The notes under the pieces are model-generated. The model saw nothing but the letters and a program-made list of their open reading frames with translations, ran no database searches and was not told the origin of the DNA. A DNA stretch of 64,000 bases, taken from the NCBI GenBank assembly GCA_965213525.1, contig OZ243889.1:558001-622000 (forward strand), given 5' to 3'. Source of the DNA: G965213525 sp965213525. GTDB lineage: Bacteria > Actinomycetota > Acidimicrobiia > Acidimicrobiales > Poriferisodalaceae. Shown here one piece after another: positions 1 to 7,714 of this stretch (the first letter of the stretch is position 1; each line of letters opens with the position of its first letter). The position numbers and the translations under genes were made by a program.

Positions 1-944
1 AAGAAGTCGATCTTGAGCTGCATGGGCCGACCGAGGAAGCCGATGAGATCGACGTTGTCCCACGCTTCCTTGTCATCGGCGCGGGGTCGGTAGTAGTTGA
101 TCTGCACGATGTGGTCGGTGACCTCGTAGCCGAGCAGGTCATCGAGCACCGAGCCCTTGGTGTCGATCTTGGATGCGCACGCCTCGGGGTCGTTCAGGGT
201 CTGACCGTCGCCGTTGCCCAGCAGGTTGGTCGAGTACCAGCCGTCGACGACGAGGTTGCGCTCTCGCAGCGCCGGAGCCAGGACGGTCTTCAACAGGGTC
301 TGTCCGGTCTTGCCGTCCTTGCCGGTGACCGGGACGCCCCGGTCCGTCGCGAGCTGAGCGAGGACGGGCAGGTCGACGGCGACCGACGGGGTGAAGTTGG
401 CGTAGGGCACGCCGGCGGTGATCGCGGCGTAGGCGTAGCGCATCGCCGGGCGGATGGCCGGGTCGTCGGCGTCCAGGGCGCGCTCGAAGGCGTCGGGATC
501 GGCGTAGGCGGGGTCGGCGAGGTCGACGGGGGCCTCGGTCGAGGCGACGTTGACGACCACCGGGGCGGTGAGGCCTCCCAACGCCTCGACGATGGCGTCG
601 ACGACCTCCCGGTGGCTGCCCTGGGGGGCCGGGGAGGGAGTCAGATCGGCGAGCAGCGGGGCGGCCCGGTCCTCTTGGCGCTCTCCAAGGACGCCGTGGG
701 TGGCGACGGCCTTGTCGAGGGGGACCGGATCGAGGTCGAAGCCGGCGATCTCGATGTCGGTGTAGCGAGCGAGACCGGCGTCGAGGTCGACGTCGGCGAG
801 CGGGAGGCCCACGGTGTCGGTGTGGCCGGCTCGCAGCATCGCCAGCCCGGCGGCGACGGTCGTGCCGACGGCGCCGCCGAGACCGACGAGCACGGCCGTG
901 GGTGCGGTGGGGTCGAGGGGCCCGCCCTCTGCGGTGCGTGACAT
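1..944 (-). CDS. inositol-3-phosphate synthase (Ino1 family), C-terminus cut by window edge
   Basis: Catalyses NAD-dependent conversion of glucose 6-phosphate to inositol 3-phosphate, the entry step to inositol phospholipids and, in many actinobacteria, mycothiol. Reading the minus strand from an ATG at 944 gives an N-terminal Rossmann glycine loop (VGLGGAVGTT, about residues 19-28), then the family blocks YANFTPS, GKDGKTGQTLLKT and NLLGNGDG, where the conserved lysines of the active site lie. The frame stays open to base 1 and ends in LIGFLGRPMQLKIDFL, so about 314 residues are seen and the last part is outside the window. The short prokaryotic form is expected to be 350-430 residues long. 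The opposite-strand open frame over the same bases is a codon-bias shadow. The start agrees with the beginning of the Rossmann fold. Confidence 0.9.
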   Translation of the reverse strand, partial: MSRTAEGGPLDPTAPTAVLVGLGGAVGTTVAAGLAMLRAGHTDTVGLPLADVDLDAGLARYTDIEIAGFDLDPVPLDKAVATHGVLGERQEDRAAPLLADLTPSPAPQGSHREVVDAIVEALGGLTAPVVVNVASTEAPVDLADPAYADPDAFERALDADDPAIRPAMRYAYAAITAGVPYANFTPSVAVDLPVLAQLATDRGVPVTGKDGKTGQTLLKTVLAPALRERNLVVDGWYSTNLLGNGDGQTLNDPEACASKIDTKGSVLDDLLGYEVTDHIVQINYYRPRADDKEAWDNVDLIGFLGRPMQLKIDF

Positions 945-1099
945 GTCCGTGACGTTTCCAGCCCCGAGCCGTGGGGCCCACCCTCGGGCGCCGCAGCTTC
1001 GGCCACGACACCTAGAGTTCAGCGTGCGTTCACCTCGGGCCACCGGCAGCGGGGGGACGGATCGGCGCCCTCGCACCGGGGAGATCTCGCGCCGTTAGG

Positions 1100-1690
1100 G
1101 TGCCAGCCCCTGTGCGCCGTCTCCTCGCCCGCGTGACCCTTCGCCTGCTGCGCCTGCGGTTCGTGCCCCCGTCCGAGCCCCTCCCCGCTCGGTCCGTGCT
1201 GGTCGCTGCGCCCCACACCAGCTGGCTCGACCTGCCCCTGGCGTTGTCGCTCACGGCCATGAACGGCCTGCACGTACGTTGGCTCGGCAAGTCCGAGCTG
1301 TTCCGCGGCCCCGGTGGGTACGTGTTGCGGGCTCTCGGCGGCATCCCGGTGGACCGCGAAGCGCCCGGGGGGCTGGTCGAGGCGCTGGCCGGGCACTTCG
1401 ACTCCGCCGATCCCTTGGCGCTGGTGGTCGCCGTCGAGGGCACCCGGTCGTCGGCGCAAGGATGGAAGAGCGGCTTCTACCGCATCGCCGTGGCCGCCGA
1501 CGTCCCCGTCATCCTCGGCTACGTCGACACCCGAGACCGCACCTGCGGCCTGGACCGGGGCTACGAGCTCACCGGCGACGTGTCCGCCGACATGGACGTC
1601 ATGCGGCAGTTCTACGTCGGCCGCACGGGCTTGCGCGCCGGACTCGAGAGCCGCCCTCGCCTGTCGGCCGAGGATCGCCGGGCGGACTGA
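1100..1690 (+). CDS. 1-acyl-glycerol-3-phosphate acyltransferase-like protein (PlsC family)
   Basis: Probably transfers an acyl group to a lysophospholipid or related acceptor at the membrane. The 196-residue product has the acyltransferase motif I HTSWLD (His39 to Asp44, HX4D) and motif III VEGTRS, in the expected order and spacing. It is short for the family and has little N-terminal hydrophobic sequence beyond the first 25 residues. The GTG start at 1100 sits about 155 bp from the divergent inositol-phosphate synthase. The downstream FAD oxidoreductase follows after about 145 bp that include a 17-bp tandem repeat. The acyl acceptor cannot be read from the sequence. The family call is secure. 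Confidence 0.85.
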   Translation: MPAPVRRLLARVTLRLLRLRFVPPSEPLPARSVLVAAPHTSWLDLPLALSLTAMNGLHVRWLGKSELFRGPGGYVLRALGGIPVDREAPGGLVEALAGHFDSADPLALVVAVEGTRSSAQGWKSGFYRIAVAADVPVILGYVDTRDRTCGLDRGYELTGDVSADMDVMRQFYVGRTGLRAGLESRPRLSAEDRRAD

Positions 1691-1780
1691 CCGCAGTGAC
1701 CGACGCCGTCGAGTCGACCGACCCCCGTCGGGCCGACTGACCCCTGCGCTGACCGGTTCCGCCCCCCGATGACCCCGCTC

Positions 1781-1831
1781 CACCGATGGTCCCGCCCCAC
1801 CGATGGTCCCGCCCCACCGATGGTCCCGCCC
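1781..1831. repeat. 17-bp tandem repeat, three copies
   Basis: Three perfect tandem copies of CACCGATGGTCCCGCCC occupy these 51 bases, and a degenerate fourth copy leads into the ATG of the next gene at 1837. Each unit contains an ATG. The one at 1786 is in frame with the oxidoreductase, so an annotator could extend that protein by 17 proline-rich residues. I prefer the later start. No function can be read from the repeat. Confidence 0.9.
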
Positions 1832-1836
1832 CACCC

Positions 1837-3240
1837 ATGACGTCTGTGCCTGCTCAGCCCCGGGCGCGGACCCGTGATGTCGACGTGCTCGTGGTGGGGG
1901 GTGGGCCAGCGGGGCTGGCCACCGCTGCGCTGGTCGCTCGCACGGGGCGGTCCGTCGAGCTGGTCGAGGCGTCCGAGCGCCTGGGGGGCATGGCCGCCAG
2001 CCCGGTCGTGGCCGGCCAGCGGGTCGACCTCGGCAGCCACCGCCTGCACCCCAACGCCTCGGCCCCGGCGGCCCGGCTGCTGCGCGAGCTGCTCGGAGAC
2101 GATCTCCAGGTGCGTCCCCGTCGGGGCCGGTTGCGCTTCGCCGGACGTTGGGTGGGCTTTCCCCTTCGCACCGGTGACCTGCTCACCTCGCTGCCGGCGG
2201 CGACGGTGCTGCGTCTCGCTGCCGAGCAGCTCACCGGCCCGCTGCGTCGCCCCCGCCAGGACACCTACCAAGAGGTGGTGCGGGCCCGGCTCGGCCCGAC
2301 GGTGCTGGCGGAGTTCCACGGGCCCTACGTCGCCAAGCTGATGGGCCGCCCGCCCGACGAGCTCGCCGGCGAGCTGGCTCGCCGGCGCATCGCCCTGCGG
2401 GGTCCGTCCGATGTCGCCGCTCGGCTGCTGCGGGCTCGCACCCGGGCCGGGTCCACCTTCTGGTACCCACGCCTGGGCTTCGGACAGATCGGCGAGCGCC
2501 TCGCCGGTGACGCCGAGGCCAACGGGGCCGTGCTGCGCACCGGCACCACGGTCACGACGCTCGTTCCCGGCGGGGCGCCCGTCGTGAGCACCTCGGGCGG
2601 CGACCGGCTGGCCCCAGCCCGGGTGATGTGGACCGCTCCGCCGGCAGCCCTCGCCCGGGTGGTGCCCGGCGCTCCGTCCGGGGCCGCTGGGGCCCTCGAA
2701 CACCGGGGGGTGGTGCTGGTGCACCTCGTGGTCGAGCGGGACCGCTGGAGCGAGTGGGACGCCCACTACGTCGGTGATCGTGACGTCGCCTTCGTGCGGC
2801 TGTCAGAGCCCAAGAACTATCGGGACGGGCCCGATCCGACCGGTCAGACCGTGCTGTGCGCCGAGCTGCCCGCCTCGGTGGGCGACGCCCGTTGGGTGGC
2901 CAGCGACGGCGATCTGGTGGCCGAGGTGCTCGACGGGGTCAGACGACTCGGGCTCGAGCCCTTCGCCGTCGCCCACGCCGTGACCCACCGGTTGGCATCG
3001 GTGTATCCGGTGCTGACCCACGACGCGCTGGCCGCAGCCGACGCGCTGCAGCGTTGGGCCGACGGGCTCGACGGGGTGACGGTGCTCGGTCGCCAGGGCC
3101 GCCAGGTGGGTGACAACCTCCACCACGTGCTCGACATGGCCCTGGCCGCCACGGCGTGCCTCGGCACTGGCGGCAGGTGGGACGAGCGGGCCTGGCGGAG
3201 GGCGTGCCGGGGCTTCGACGCCCACGTCGTGGAGGACTGA
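1837..3240 (+). CDS. FAD-dependent oxidoreductase (amine oxidase / protoporphyrinogen oxidase-like fold)
   Basis: The 467-residue product opens with a dinucleotide-binding loop VVGGGPAGLATA (about residues 19-30) followed by an acidic residue at the end of the second strand (ELVEA), the usual FAD signature. Next come GGMAAS and LGSHRLHP, which resemble the region after the FAD loop in protoporphyrinogen oxidase and UDP-galactopyranose mutase relatives. The C-terminal VTVLGRQGRQVGDN block resembles the FAD-pyrophosphate contact near the end of the amine-oxidase fold. Substrate is unknown. I chose ATG 1837 because residues from the earlier in-frame ATG at 1786 would be encoded by the 17-bp repeat. 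No neighbour indicates a pathway. Confidence 0.8.
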   Translation: MTSVPAQPRARTRDVDVLVVGGGPAGLATAALVARTGRSVELVEASERLGGMAASPVVAGQRVDLGSHRLHPNASAPAARLLRELLGDDLQVRPRRGRLRFAGRWVGFPLRTGDLLTSLPAATVLRLAAEQLTGPLRRPRQDTYQEVVRARLGPTVLAEFHGPYVAKLMGRPPDELAGELARRRIALRGPSDVAARLLRARTRAGSTFWYPRLGFGQIGERLAGDAEANGAVLRTGTTVTTLVPGGAPVVSTSGGDRLAPARVMWTAPPAALARVVPGAPSGAAGALEHRGVVLVHLVVERDRWSEWDAHYVGDRDVAFVRLSEPKNYRDGPDPTGQTVLCAELPASVGDARWVASDGDLVAEVLDGVRRLGLEPFAVAHAVTHRLASVYPVLTHDALAAADALQRWADGLDGVTVLGRQGRQVGDNLHHVLDMALAATACLGTGGRWDERAWRRACRGFDAHVVED

Positions 3241-3328
3241 CAGGGTGCTGCGCCGCAGCGGGACCGGGGGGTCCACATGGCGGGCGTCGCCCCCGGCTCG
3301 TTGCGCAGGTGGGTAACGTCGGCCGGCG

Positions 3329-4183
3329 GTGAGCAGCCCTCGGACCCTTCGACGTGTCGTCCGGAGCATCCCGGCCCTGGCCGCCGCCGTGGCTCTCGGG
3401 TCGTGCTCGTTCGTGACCTCCGACGATGCCGCTCACACCAACAGTGATGCGACCGACCGGCCGAGCACGCCACCGATCACCGCATCGTTGGCGCCCCCGG
3501 ACGACGTCGACGGTCTCGTCGAACGCCAGCGGGGCGACGGACCCGAGGCCTCGGTGGTCCGTGAGTTCCTGGCGGCGGTCGAGGCCGGTGACGCCGACGC
3601 CGTCTATCGCCGGTTGTCGACGCCGGCCCGGGTCGCCACCGGGTTCCGGGACGGGCTCGACCTGGCCGAGCTCGGGGTGCAGGTGCCTGACGACGTCGAC
3701 GACGCCGAGCTGCGGGTGCTCGCCGACGTCGTGCCCGGCATCGACGTCGTCGTCATCGACGACGACCAGACCCTCATCGTGCGCTCAGAGATCGGCGAGC
3801 TGCTGATCGAACCGGTCAGCCCGCTGTCTGAGGACGGCGCCGCCGCCGGGGCCTCTAACGCCGTGCTGCCCGTCGAGGGCACCGAGATGTTCGTGGCGGT
3901 CGACCCGGTGCGGGGGGCGGCGATCGTCGACGGCGGCCCCGTCGGCCAGGACCCCGCCGCCCGCCAGGACCTGCTCGCCGAGGGCGACCGCGGCTCGGAG
4001 GTCTCGGAGTGGCAACGGCAGCTGGCTGACGAACTGACCCAGCGGGGGCTGTCACCGGTGGCCGTCGACGGCGTCTTCGGCCCCGGCACCGCGGCGGGCA
4101 CCGCCCGCCTCGAGGAGGCGCTCGGACTCGAGGCCGACGGCGTGGTCGACACCGAGCTGCTGGCGGTGCTCGCCGAGGGCTGA
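3329..4183 (+). CDS. lipoprotein with C-terminal peptidoglycan-binding domain
   Basis: The N-terminus has basic residues, a hydrophobic stretch and the lipobox ALGSC, so the protein is predicted to be exported and lipidated. A Thr/Ser/Pro-rich linker follows. Residues about 60-200 form an unrecognised acidic domain. The last 70 residues fit a PG_binding_1 fold: GSEVSEWQRQL, then VDGVFGPGTAAGTARLEEAL and LEADGVVDTELL. The expected role is an envelope protein that contacts peptidoglycan from the membrane; no catalytic domain is visible. It starts at GTG 3329, 88 bases after the oxidoreductase, with no overlap. Confidence 0.75.
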   Translation: MSSPRTLRRVVRSIPALAAAVALGSCSFVTSDDAAHTNSDATDRPSTPPITASLAPPDDVDGLVERQRGDGPEASVVREFLAAVEAGDADAVYRRLSTPARVATGFRDGLDLAELGVQVPDDVDDAELRVLADVVPGIDVVVIDDDQTLIVRSEIGELLIEPVSPLSEDGAAAGASNAVLPVEGTEMFVAVDPVRGAAIVDGGPVGQDPAARQDLLAEGDRGSEVSEWQRQLADELTQRGLSPVAVDGVFGPGTAAGTARLEEALGLEADGVVDTELLAVLAEG

Positions 4184-4313
4184 CGGTGCGGCCGCCGGCG
4201 GTGACGCGGGCAAGGATCGAGCGGAGCCCTCAAGCCGACGGCGGCCTCGGGTGTGACCCATCGTTCACGCGGCCCACTGCTGGCGTTCAACGGCGATCGG
4301 TACCGTCGGCGGG

Positions 4314-5072
4314 ATGAGCACCGCGAAGACCGTTGGACCCCTGCCCCTGACGGCGGTGTTCAACTTCAGGGACCTGGGCGGTCTGCCCACCATCGACGGC
4401 GCCACCGTGCGCAGCGGGGTCGTGCACCGCGCTGACGGCCTGCACCGGTTGGTCGACAGCGACGTCGAGCTGCTGGCCCCGCTCGGGCTGCGGACCGTCA
4501 TCGACCTGCGCACCGATCGGGAGGTCATCGAGTGGGGGCACGCCCCCGTCGAGGTCACCGGGGCCGAGGTGATCCACCGCTCGATCCTGCGCACCACCTG
4601 GGACGCTGAGGCCCTCACCGGCGCCGAGCAGGCCGAGCGGTTCCTCGCCGACCGCTACCTCGACATGCTCGACGAGGGCGGCGAGGCCATCGCAGACGTG
4701 CTCGACGTCATCGCCGACCCGGCCCGCCACGGCGTGGTGTTCCACTGCGCAGCAGGCAAGGATCGCACCGGGGTCATCGCTGCCCTCATCCTGTCGCTGC
4801 TCGGCGTGGATGACGACGTCATCGCCGCCGACTACGGCCGCAGCGCCGACGCCATGGACAGGATGGAGGGCTGGTACCGCGACAACCACCCCGACCGGGT
4901 GGAGGCCATGAGCCGCCAGCCCCGGTCGTTCCGCTCGTGCCCGCCGGCGGCGATGCTCGCCTTCCTGGGCGACGTCCGCTCTCGCTGGGGCTCGGTGCAG
5001 GGGTGCGTCGACGAGCTCGGGGTCGACTCGTCCACGACCGAGTCGCTGCGCCAGCACCTCCTCGTGCGCTAG
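4314..5072 (+). CDS. tyrosine-protein phosphatase family protein
   Basis: A 252-residue protein with the Cys-based phosphatase P-loop HCAAGKDRTGV (Cys145, Arg151) and the N-terminal FNFRDLGG block typical of bacterial dual-specificity/tyrosine phosphatases of the Y_phosphatase3 type, related to mycobacterial PtpB. TVIDLRTDRE supplies the expected general fold. No signal peptide is visible, so it is probably cytoplasmic unless secreted by another route. Members act on phosphotyrosine, phosphoserine or phosphoinositides; the substrate cannot be told here. The next gene begins 10 bases downstream, so the two are probably co-transcribed. Confidence 0.88.
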   Translation: MSTAKTVGPLPLTAVFNFRDLGGLPTIDGATVRSGVVHRADGLHRLVDSDVELLAPLGLRTVIDLRTDREVIEWGHAPVEVTGAEVIHRSILRTTWDAEALTGAEQAERFLADRYLDMLDEGGEAIADVLDVIADPARHGVVFHCAAGKDRTGVIAALILSLLGVDDDVIAADYGRSADAMDRMEGWYRDNHPDRVEAMSRQPRSFRSCPPAAMLAFLGDVRSRWGSVQGCVDELGVDSSTTESLRQHLLVR

Positions 5073-5082
5073 CAAGACCCGG

Positions 5083-5877
5083 GTGAGCACCGACGCCAGC
5101 ACCGACACCGACGCTGCGGCGGGCGACGCCGAACAGACCGTCCTGGTGGACACCGACGGCCCCGTCGTCACGCTGACCTTACACCGCCCCGAGGCCCTCA
5201 ACGCCTTGACCCCGCCCATGCTGGGTCGTCTTGCTGATGCGGTCCGCGGTGCGGCCGCAGCCGATGGCGTGCGCGTCATCGTCCTCACCGGGCACGGGCG
5301 AGCCTTCTCCGCCGGGGTCGACCTGAAGGTCATCGGGGCCTCGGGCGCTGGCGGGGGCGACGTCGGCGCCGAGCTGAACGACCGTGCACGCGACGCCATC
5401 GAGACCCTCACCACGGTCGGCGTCCCGGTCATCGCCAAGGTGAACGGCCACTGCTTCACCGGGGCGCTCGAGCTGGCCCTCGCCTGTGACCTGCTCGTCG
5501 TCGCCGACCAGGCCCGTCTCGGTGACACCCACGCCAAGTTCGGGCTGCGACCCACCTGGGGGATGAGCCAGCGCCTCATCCGCACCGTCGGGGTCCAGCG
5601 GGCGCGCGAGCTGTCGTTCACCGCCCGGGTCGTCACCGGGGTCGAGGCCGCCGAGATCGGCCTGGCCGCGGCGTCGGCCCCGGCGGACGGGCTCGACGAC
5701 CTCGTCGACACCATGGCGGCGGCCATCGCCGAGAACAGCCCCGGCAGCATCGCTGCCTACAAGGACCTGTACCGGGTGGCGCTCGACGGCGGACTCGCCG
5801 ACGGCCTGGCCTACGAGGCCGCCACCGAGTACGTCATCACCGACGCCAGCGAGCGGGTGGCCGGCTTCGGCCGCTGA
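5083..5877 (+). CDS. enoyl-CoA hydratase/isomerase family protein
   Basis: The 264-residue product has the crotonase fold marks: the first oxyanion-hole strand AFSAGVDLKVIG and the second block GHCFTGALELALACDLL. The first catalytic Glu position of true hydratases (in GALELAL) is kept. The second, normally in a PEI/PEV motif, is replaced in GDTHAKFGLRPTWG, which is common in a subgroup of actinobacterial crotonase-like proteins. It may therefore hydrate enoyl-CoA poorly or carry out another crotonase reaction. The GTG start is 10 bases after the phosphatase stop. A Thr/Asp/Ala-rich stretch of about 20 residues precedes the conserved fold. Confidence 0.88.
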   Translation: MSTDASTDTDAAAGDAEQTVLVDTDGPVVTLTLHRPEALNALTPPMLGRLADAVRGAAAADGVRVIVLTGHGRAFSAGVDLKVIGASGAGGGDVGAELNDRARDAIETLTTVGVPVIAKVNGHCFTGALELALACDLLVVADQARLGDTHAKFGLRPTWGMSQRLIRTVGVQRARELSFTARVVTGVEAAEIGLAAASAPADGLDDLVDTMAAAIAENSPGSIAAYKDLYRVALDGGLADGLAYEAATEYVITDASERVAGFGR

Positions 5878-6170
5878 GCCCGCCGGCCTACTCGGTGGTT
5901 GCGCGCCTGGGCAGAACGGTGGCGCTGCACGCAACAGGCGGTAGTTGGTGGCCGTGGGTCCCGTCGGCATCGGAGCACAGGACCGTGCGCGCTTGCCGGT
6001 CGACCAGTCACCTGCAGGCCATCAGGTTCGTTCAAACTCGACAGCTCGGTTGCAGTGCGGATCTTGGGGGCGGGGTGGTGCGGGGGCCCGGTCGTGCCCC
6101 TTGACCTGGGGCGATGGTGCGGGTCTGCTGGGTCACCGGGTGAGTTGGTCGAGGCGCCGTTGGGCCCGGC
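5878..6170. other. intergenic stretch, no gene seen
   Basis: I see no supported gene between the crotonase stop and the DNRLRE-type fragment. From about 6060 the plus strand becomes rich in GGGGTG-type words, unlike the C-rich plus-strand coding DNA on its left. This change suggests the left boundary of inserted or decayed DNA lies near here. Confidence 0.5.
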
Positions 6171-6698
6171 GTGGTCGCCGGTGAGGTGGGGGAGGTGGTG
6201 TCTGGGGCGGATCAGGCGGTGAGCTTCGCTGAGGTGTTGCCCGGGGTGCAGGCGAGGTATTGGTCGACGGGGGCGGGGGTGAAGGAGGACCTGGAGGTGA
6301 GCGGCCCGGAGTCGTGGCCGGCTGGGGGGTTCGTGTTCGACGTGACCGCTGAGGGTGTGGAGCTGGTCGGTCGGGCTGATGGTGGTGTTGACGTGGTGGC
6401 CGGGTCTGGGGAGCGGGTGGCGGTGGTCCCCCCGCCGGTCATGGTTGATCAGGTCGGGTTGGGCGCGGTGGGTGAGCGCGACGCCGAGCAGGCGGCGGCG
6501 GGGCGGCAGGATGGTCGGTGGGTGCGTGGTCGGTGGAGCGTTCGGGTGAGGGTCGCCGGGCTAGATGAGGCATGGGTGGCTGATCCGGCCCGGGTGTGGC
6601 CGGTGGTGGTGGATCCGTCGGTGACCACGAGCCTGGGTTCTGAGGACGCGTACCTGATCGGGTCTGCTGCAGGTTTGGTTGCCGGTACGTACGTGTGA
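6171..6698 (+). pseudogene. fragment of a large secreted DNRLRE/RHS-type protein
   Basis: The translated 175 residues (VSFAEVLPGVQARY, GVKEDLEVSGPESW, GGFVFDVTAEGVEL, then VWPVVVDPSVTTSLGSEDAY) follow the pattern of the N-terminal part of large actinobacterial surface proteins that precedes DNRLRE domains or RHS repeats: PGV...GVKE...F.....G, then WPV.VDP. Those proteins are usually more than 1000 residues long. Here the frame stops at 6698, just after the first SEDAY strand, and no signal peptide or RHS repeat is present. It is therefore a remnant. Codon use differs from the neighbours. The true left end of homology may lie a few codons upstream; there is no convincing start. Confidence 0.6.
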
Positions 6699-6729
6699 TT
6701 GGGCCGCGTGAGCGGCGGGCGTCTGCGTG

Positions 6730-6796
6730 GAGCGAGGGCGAGTTCGTATTCGACGGGGGTGAGCTTGCCGAGGGCTCGTTGACGGTGTCGGCGCAC
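6730..6796 (-). mobile_element. possible remnant of an IS3-type transposase C-terminus
   Basis: The minus strand encodes RRHRQRALGKLTPVEYELALA, which resembles the conserved end of the IS3/IS481-type integrase core (RRRHSALGYLTPVEFE). Only about 22 residues match and the frame upstream is not recognisable, so this is at most a scar. Its position between the DNRLRE-type fragment and the MntA-HepT pair supports a history of insertion at this spot. Confidence 0.4.
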
Positions 6797-6859
6797 CGTG
6801 TGCCGATCGCTGCTTCGGTCTTGACCTGGGAGGAGAGCAGCACGTTCGCGACACCGCGT

Positions 6860-7270
6860 TCAGGGTCGCGGGAGGCGGGCCTCGATCGCCGTAACGAAGT
6901 CCCGGAGGTCGTCGAGATCGGCCAACGCAGCAATCACCCTGCGATCGTCGACGTCGGTGTAGCGGTGCACCAGCACGTTGCGGAAGCCGACGGCGTTGGC
7001 CAGCCGGTCGGCGAGGCCGGCGTCGATGACGCCATGCTCGGCCAGGAGGCGCAGCGCACCGGCGTTGGTCGAGGGACGCCCCCACCGTTCGCTCGCGATG
7101 AGGTGCAGTGCCACGTCCACGCAGGCCTCGATGGCGGTGACGAAGGAGTACTTCACCGCCCGCAGGCCGCGCGCGTCGCCGGCGAGGGCCACGGGATCTT
7201 CGGCGTCCAGGTCGACGATCGTGGCGTCGAGCCGTTGGAGCAGGCTGCGAATGCGGTCAGCGTCGACCAC
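6860..7270 (-). CDS. hepT: HepT-like HEPN-domain toxin (type VII TA)
   Basis: A 136-residue DUF86/HEPN protein with the RX4HXY motif RNVLVHRY (Arg97, His102, Tyr104). In characterised MntA-HepT pairs the HEPN protein is an RNase toxin and the antitoxin adds AMP to the tyrosine of this same motif, silencing it. The position of the tyrosine matches the HepT literature. The GTG start overlaps the end of the nucleotidyltransferase gene by 14 bases, so translation is probably coupled, antitoxin first. The pair sits next to decayed mobile DNA, which is common for toxin-antitoxin modules. Confidence 0.88.
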   Translation of the reverse strand: MVDADRIRSLLQRLDATIVDLDAEDPVALAGDARGLRAVKYSFVTAIEACVDVALHLIASERWGRPSTNAGALRLLAEHGVIDAGLADRLANAVGFRNVLVHRYTDVDDRRVIAALADLDDLRDFVTAIEARLPRP

Positions 7271-7661
7271 GCAGCACCGCCTCCCGGTAGTCGCGATCGA
7301 ACTGGCGTCGCCGAGGCGCCTCGAAGTTGAAGACCTTGATGGTGTCGGCCTGCCAGCGCACGCGAGCCGGCGGGTCGTCGTCATAGAGGAGTCGACCGTG
7401 CAGCGCCACCCGGCCAACCACGTCGAGCGAACCGTCGTCGAGGACCAACAGATCCACGCCCTCGGGCACCTCGACCTCCCAGCTTGCCGGAGGGTCCTCA
7501 CCCCACCAGGCGCCGACGTCGAGGTCGCTGTCGTGCCGGGGCGGGTGCCAGGGCCCGTCGAGCCCGGTGCGGCTCCCGTAGACGAAGGCGAAGCGGACAC
7601 CGGCGGTGCGGAGGTGCTCGGTCACCTCGGCCTCGCTGAACGTCTCGGCCACCACCTTCAC
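7257..7661 (-). CDS. mntA: MntA-like nucleotidyltransferase antitoxin
   Basis: A 134-residue minimal nucleotidyltransferase with the pol-beta signature YGSRTG (Gly29-Ser30) and the metal-binding pair DSDLD (Asp46, Asp48). MntA proteins AMPylate the tyrosine in the RX4HXY motif of the partner HepT toxin. It lies directly upstream of and overlaps hepT by 14 bases. ATG 7661 is followed at once by the conserved helix before the GS motif. The helicase gene lies 53 bases downstream of the hepT-mntA start region on the same strand but reads toward this pair; nothing suggests it is part of the operon. Confidence 0.87.
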   Translation of the reverse strand: MKVVAETFSEAEVTEHLRTAGVRFAFVYGSRTGLDGPWHPPRHDSDLDVGAWWGEDPPASWEVEVPEGVDLLVLDDGSLDVVGRVALHGRLLYDDDPPARVRWQADTIKVFNFEAPRRRQFDRDYREAVLRGRR

Positions 7662-7714
7662 CGTAGGTGCCCGATGCGTCGACGCCGGGGGCCCCCCGGC
7701 CCGGTGCGACCGGC

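Noticed and set aside
139..1011. Minus-strand frame of 290 codons over inositol-phosphate synthase
   Set aside because: Arg/Pro/His-rich text typical of a shifted frame; the neighbouring frame gives the complete enzyme motifs.
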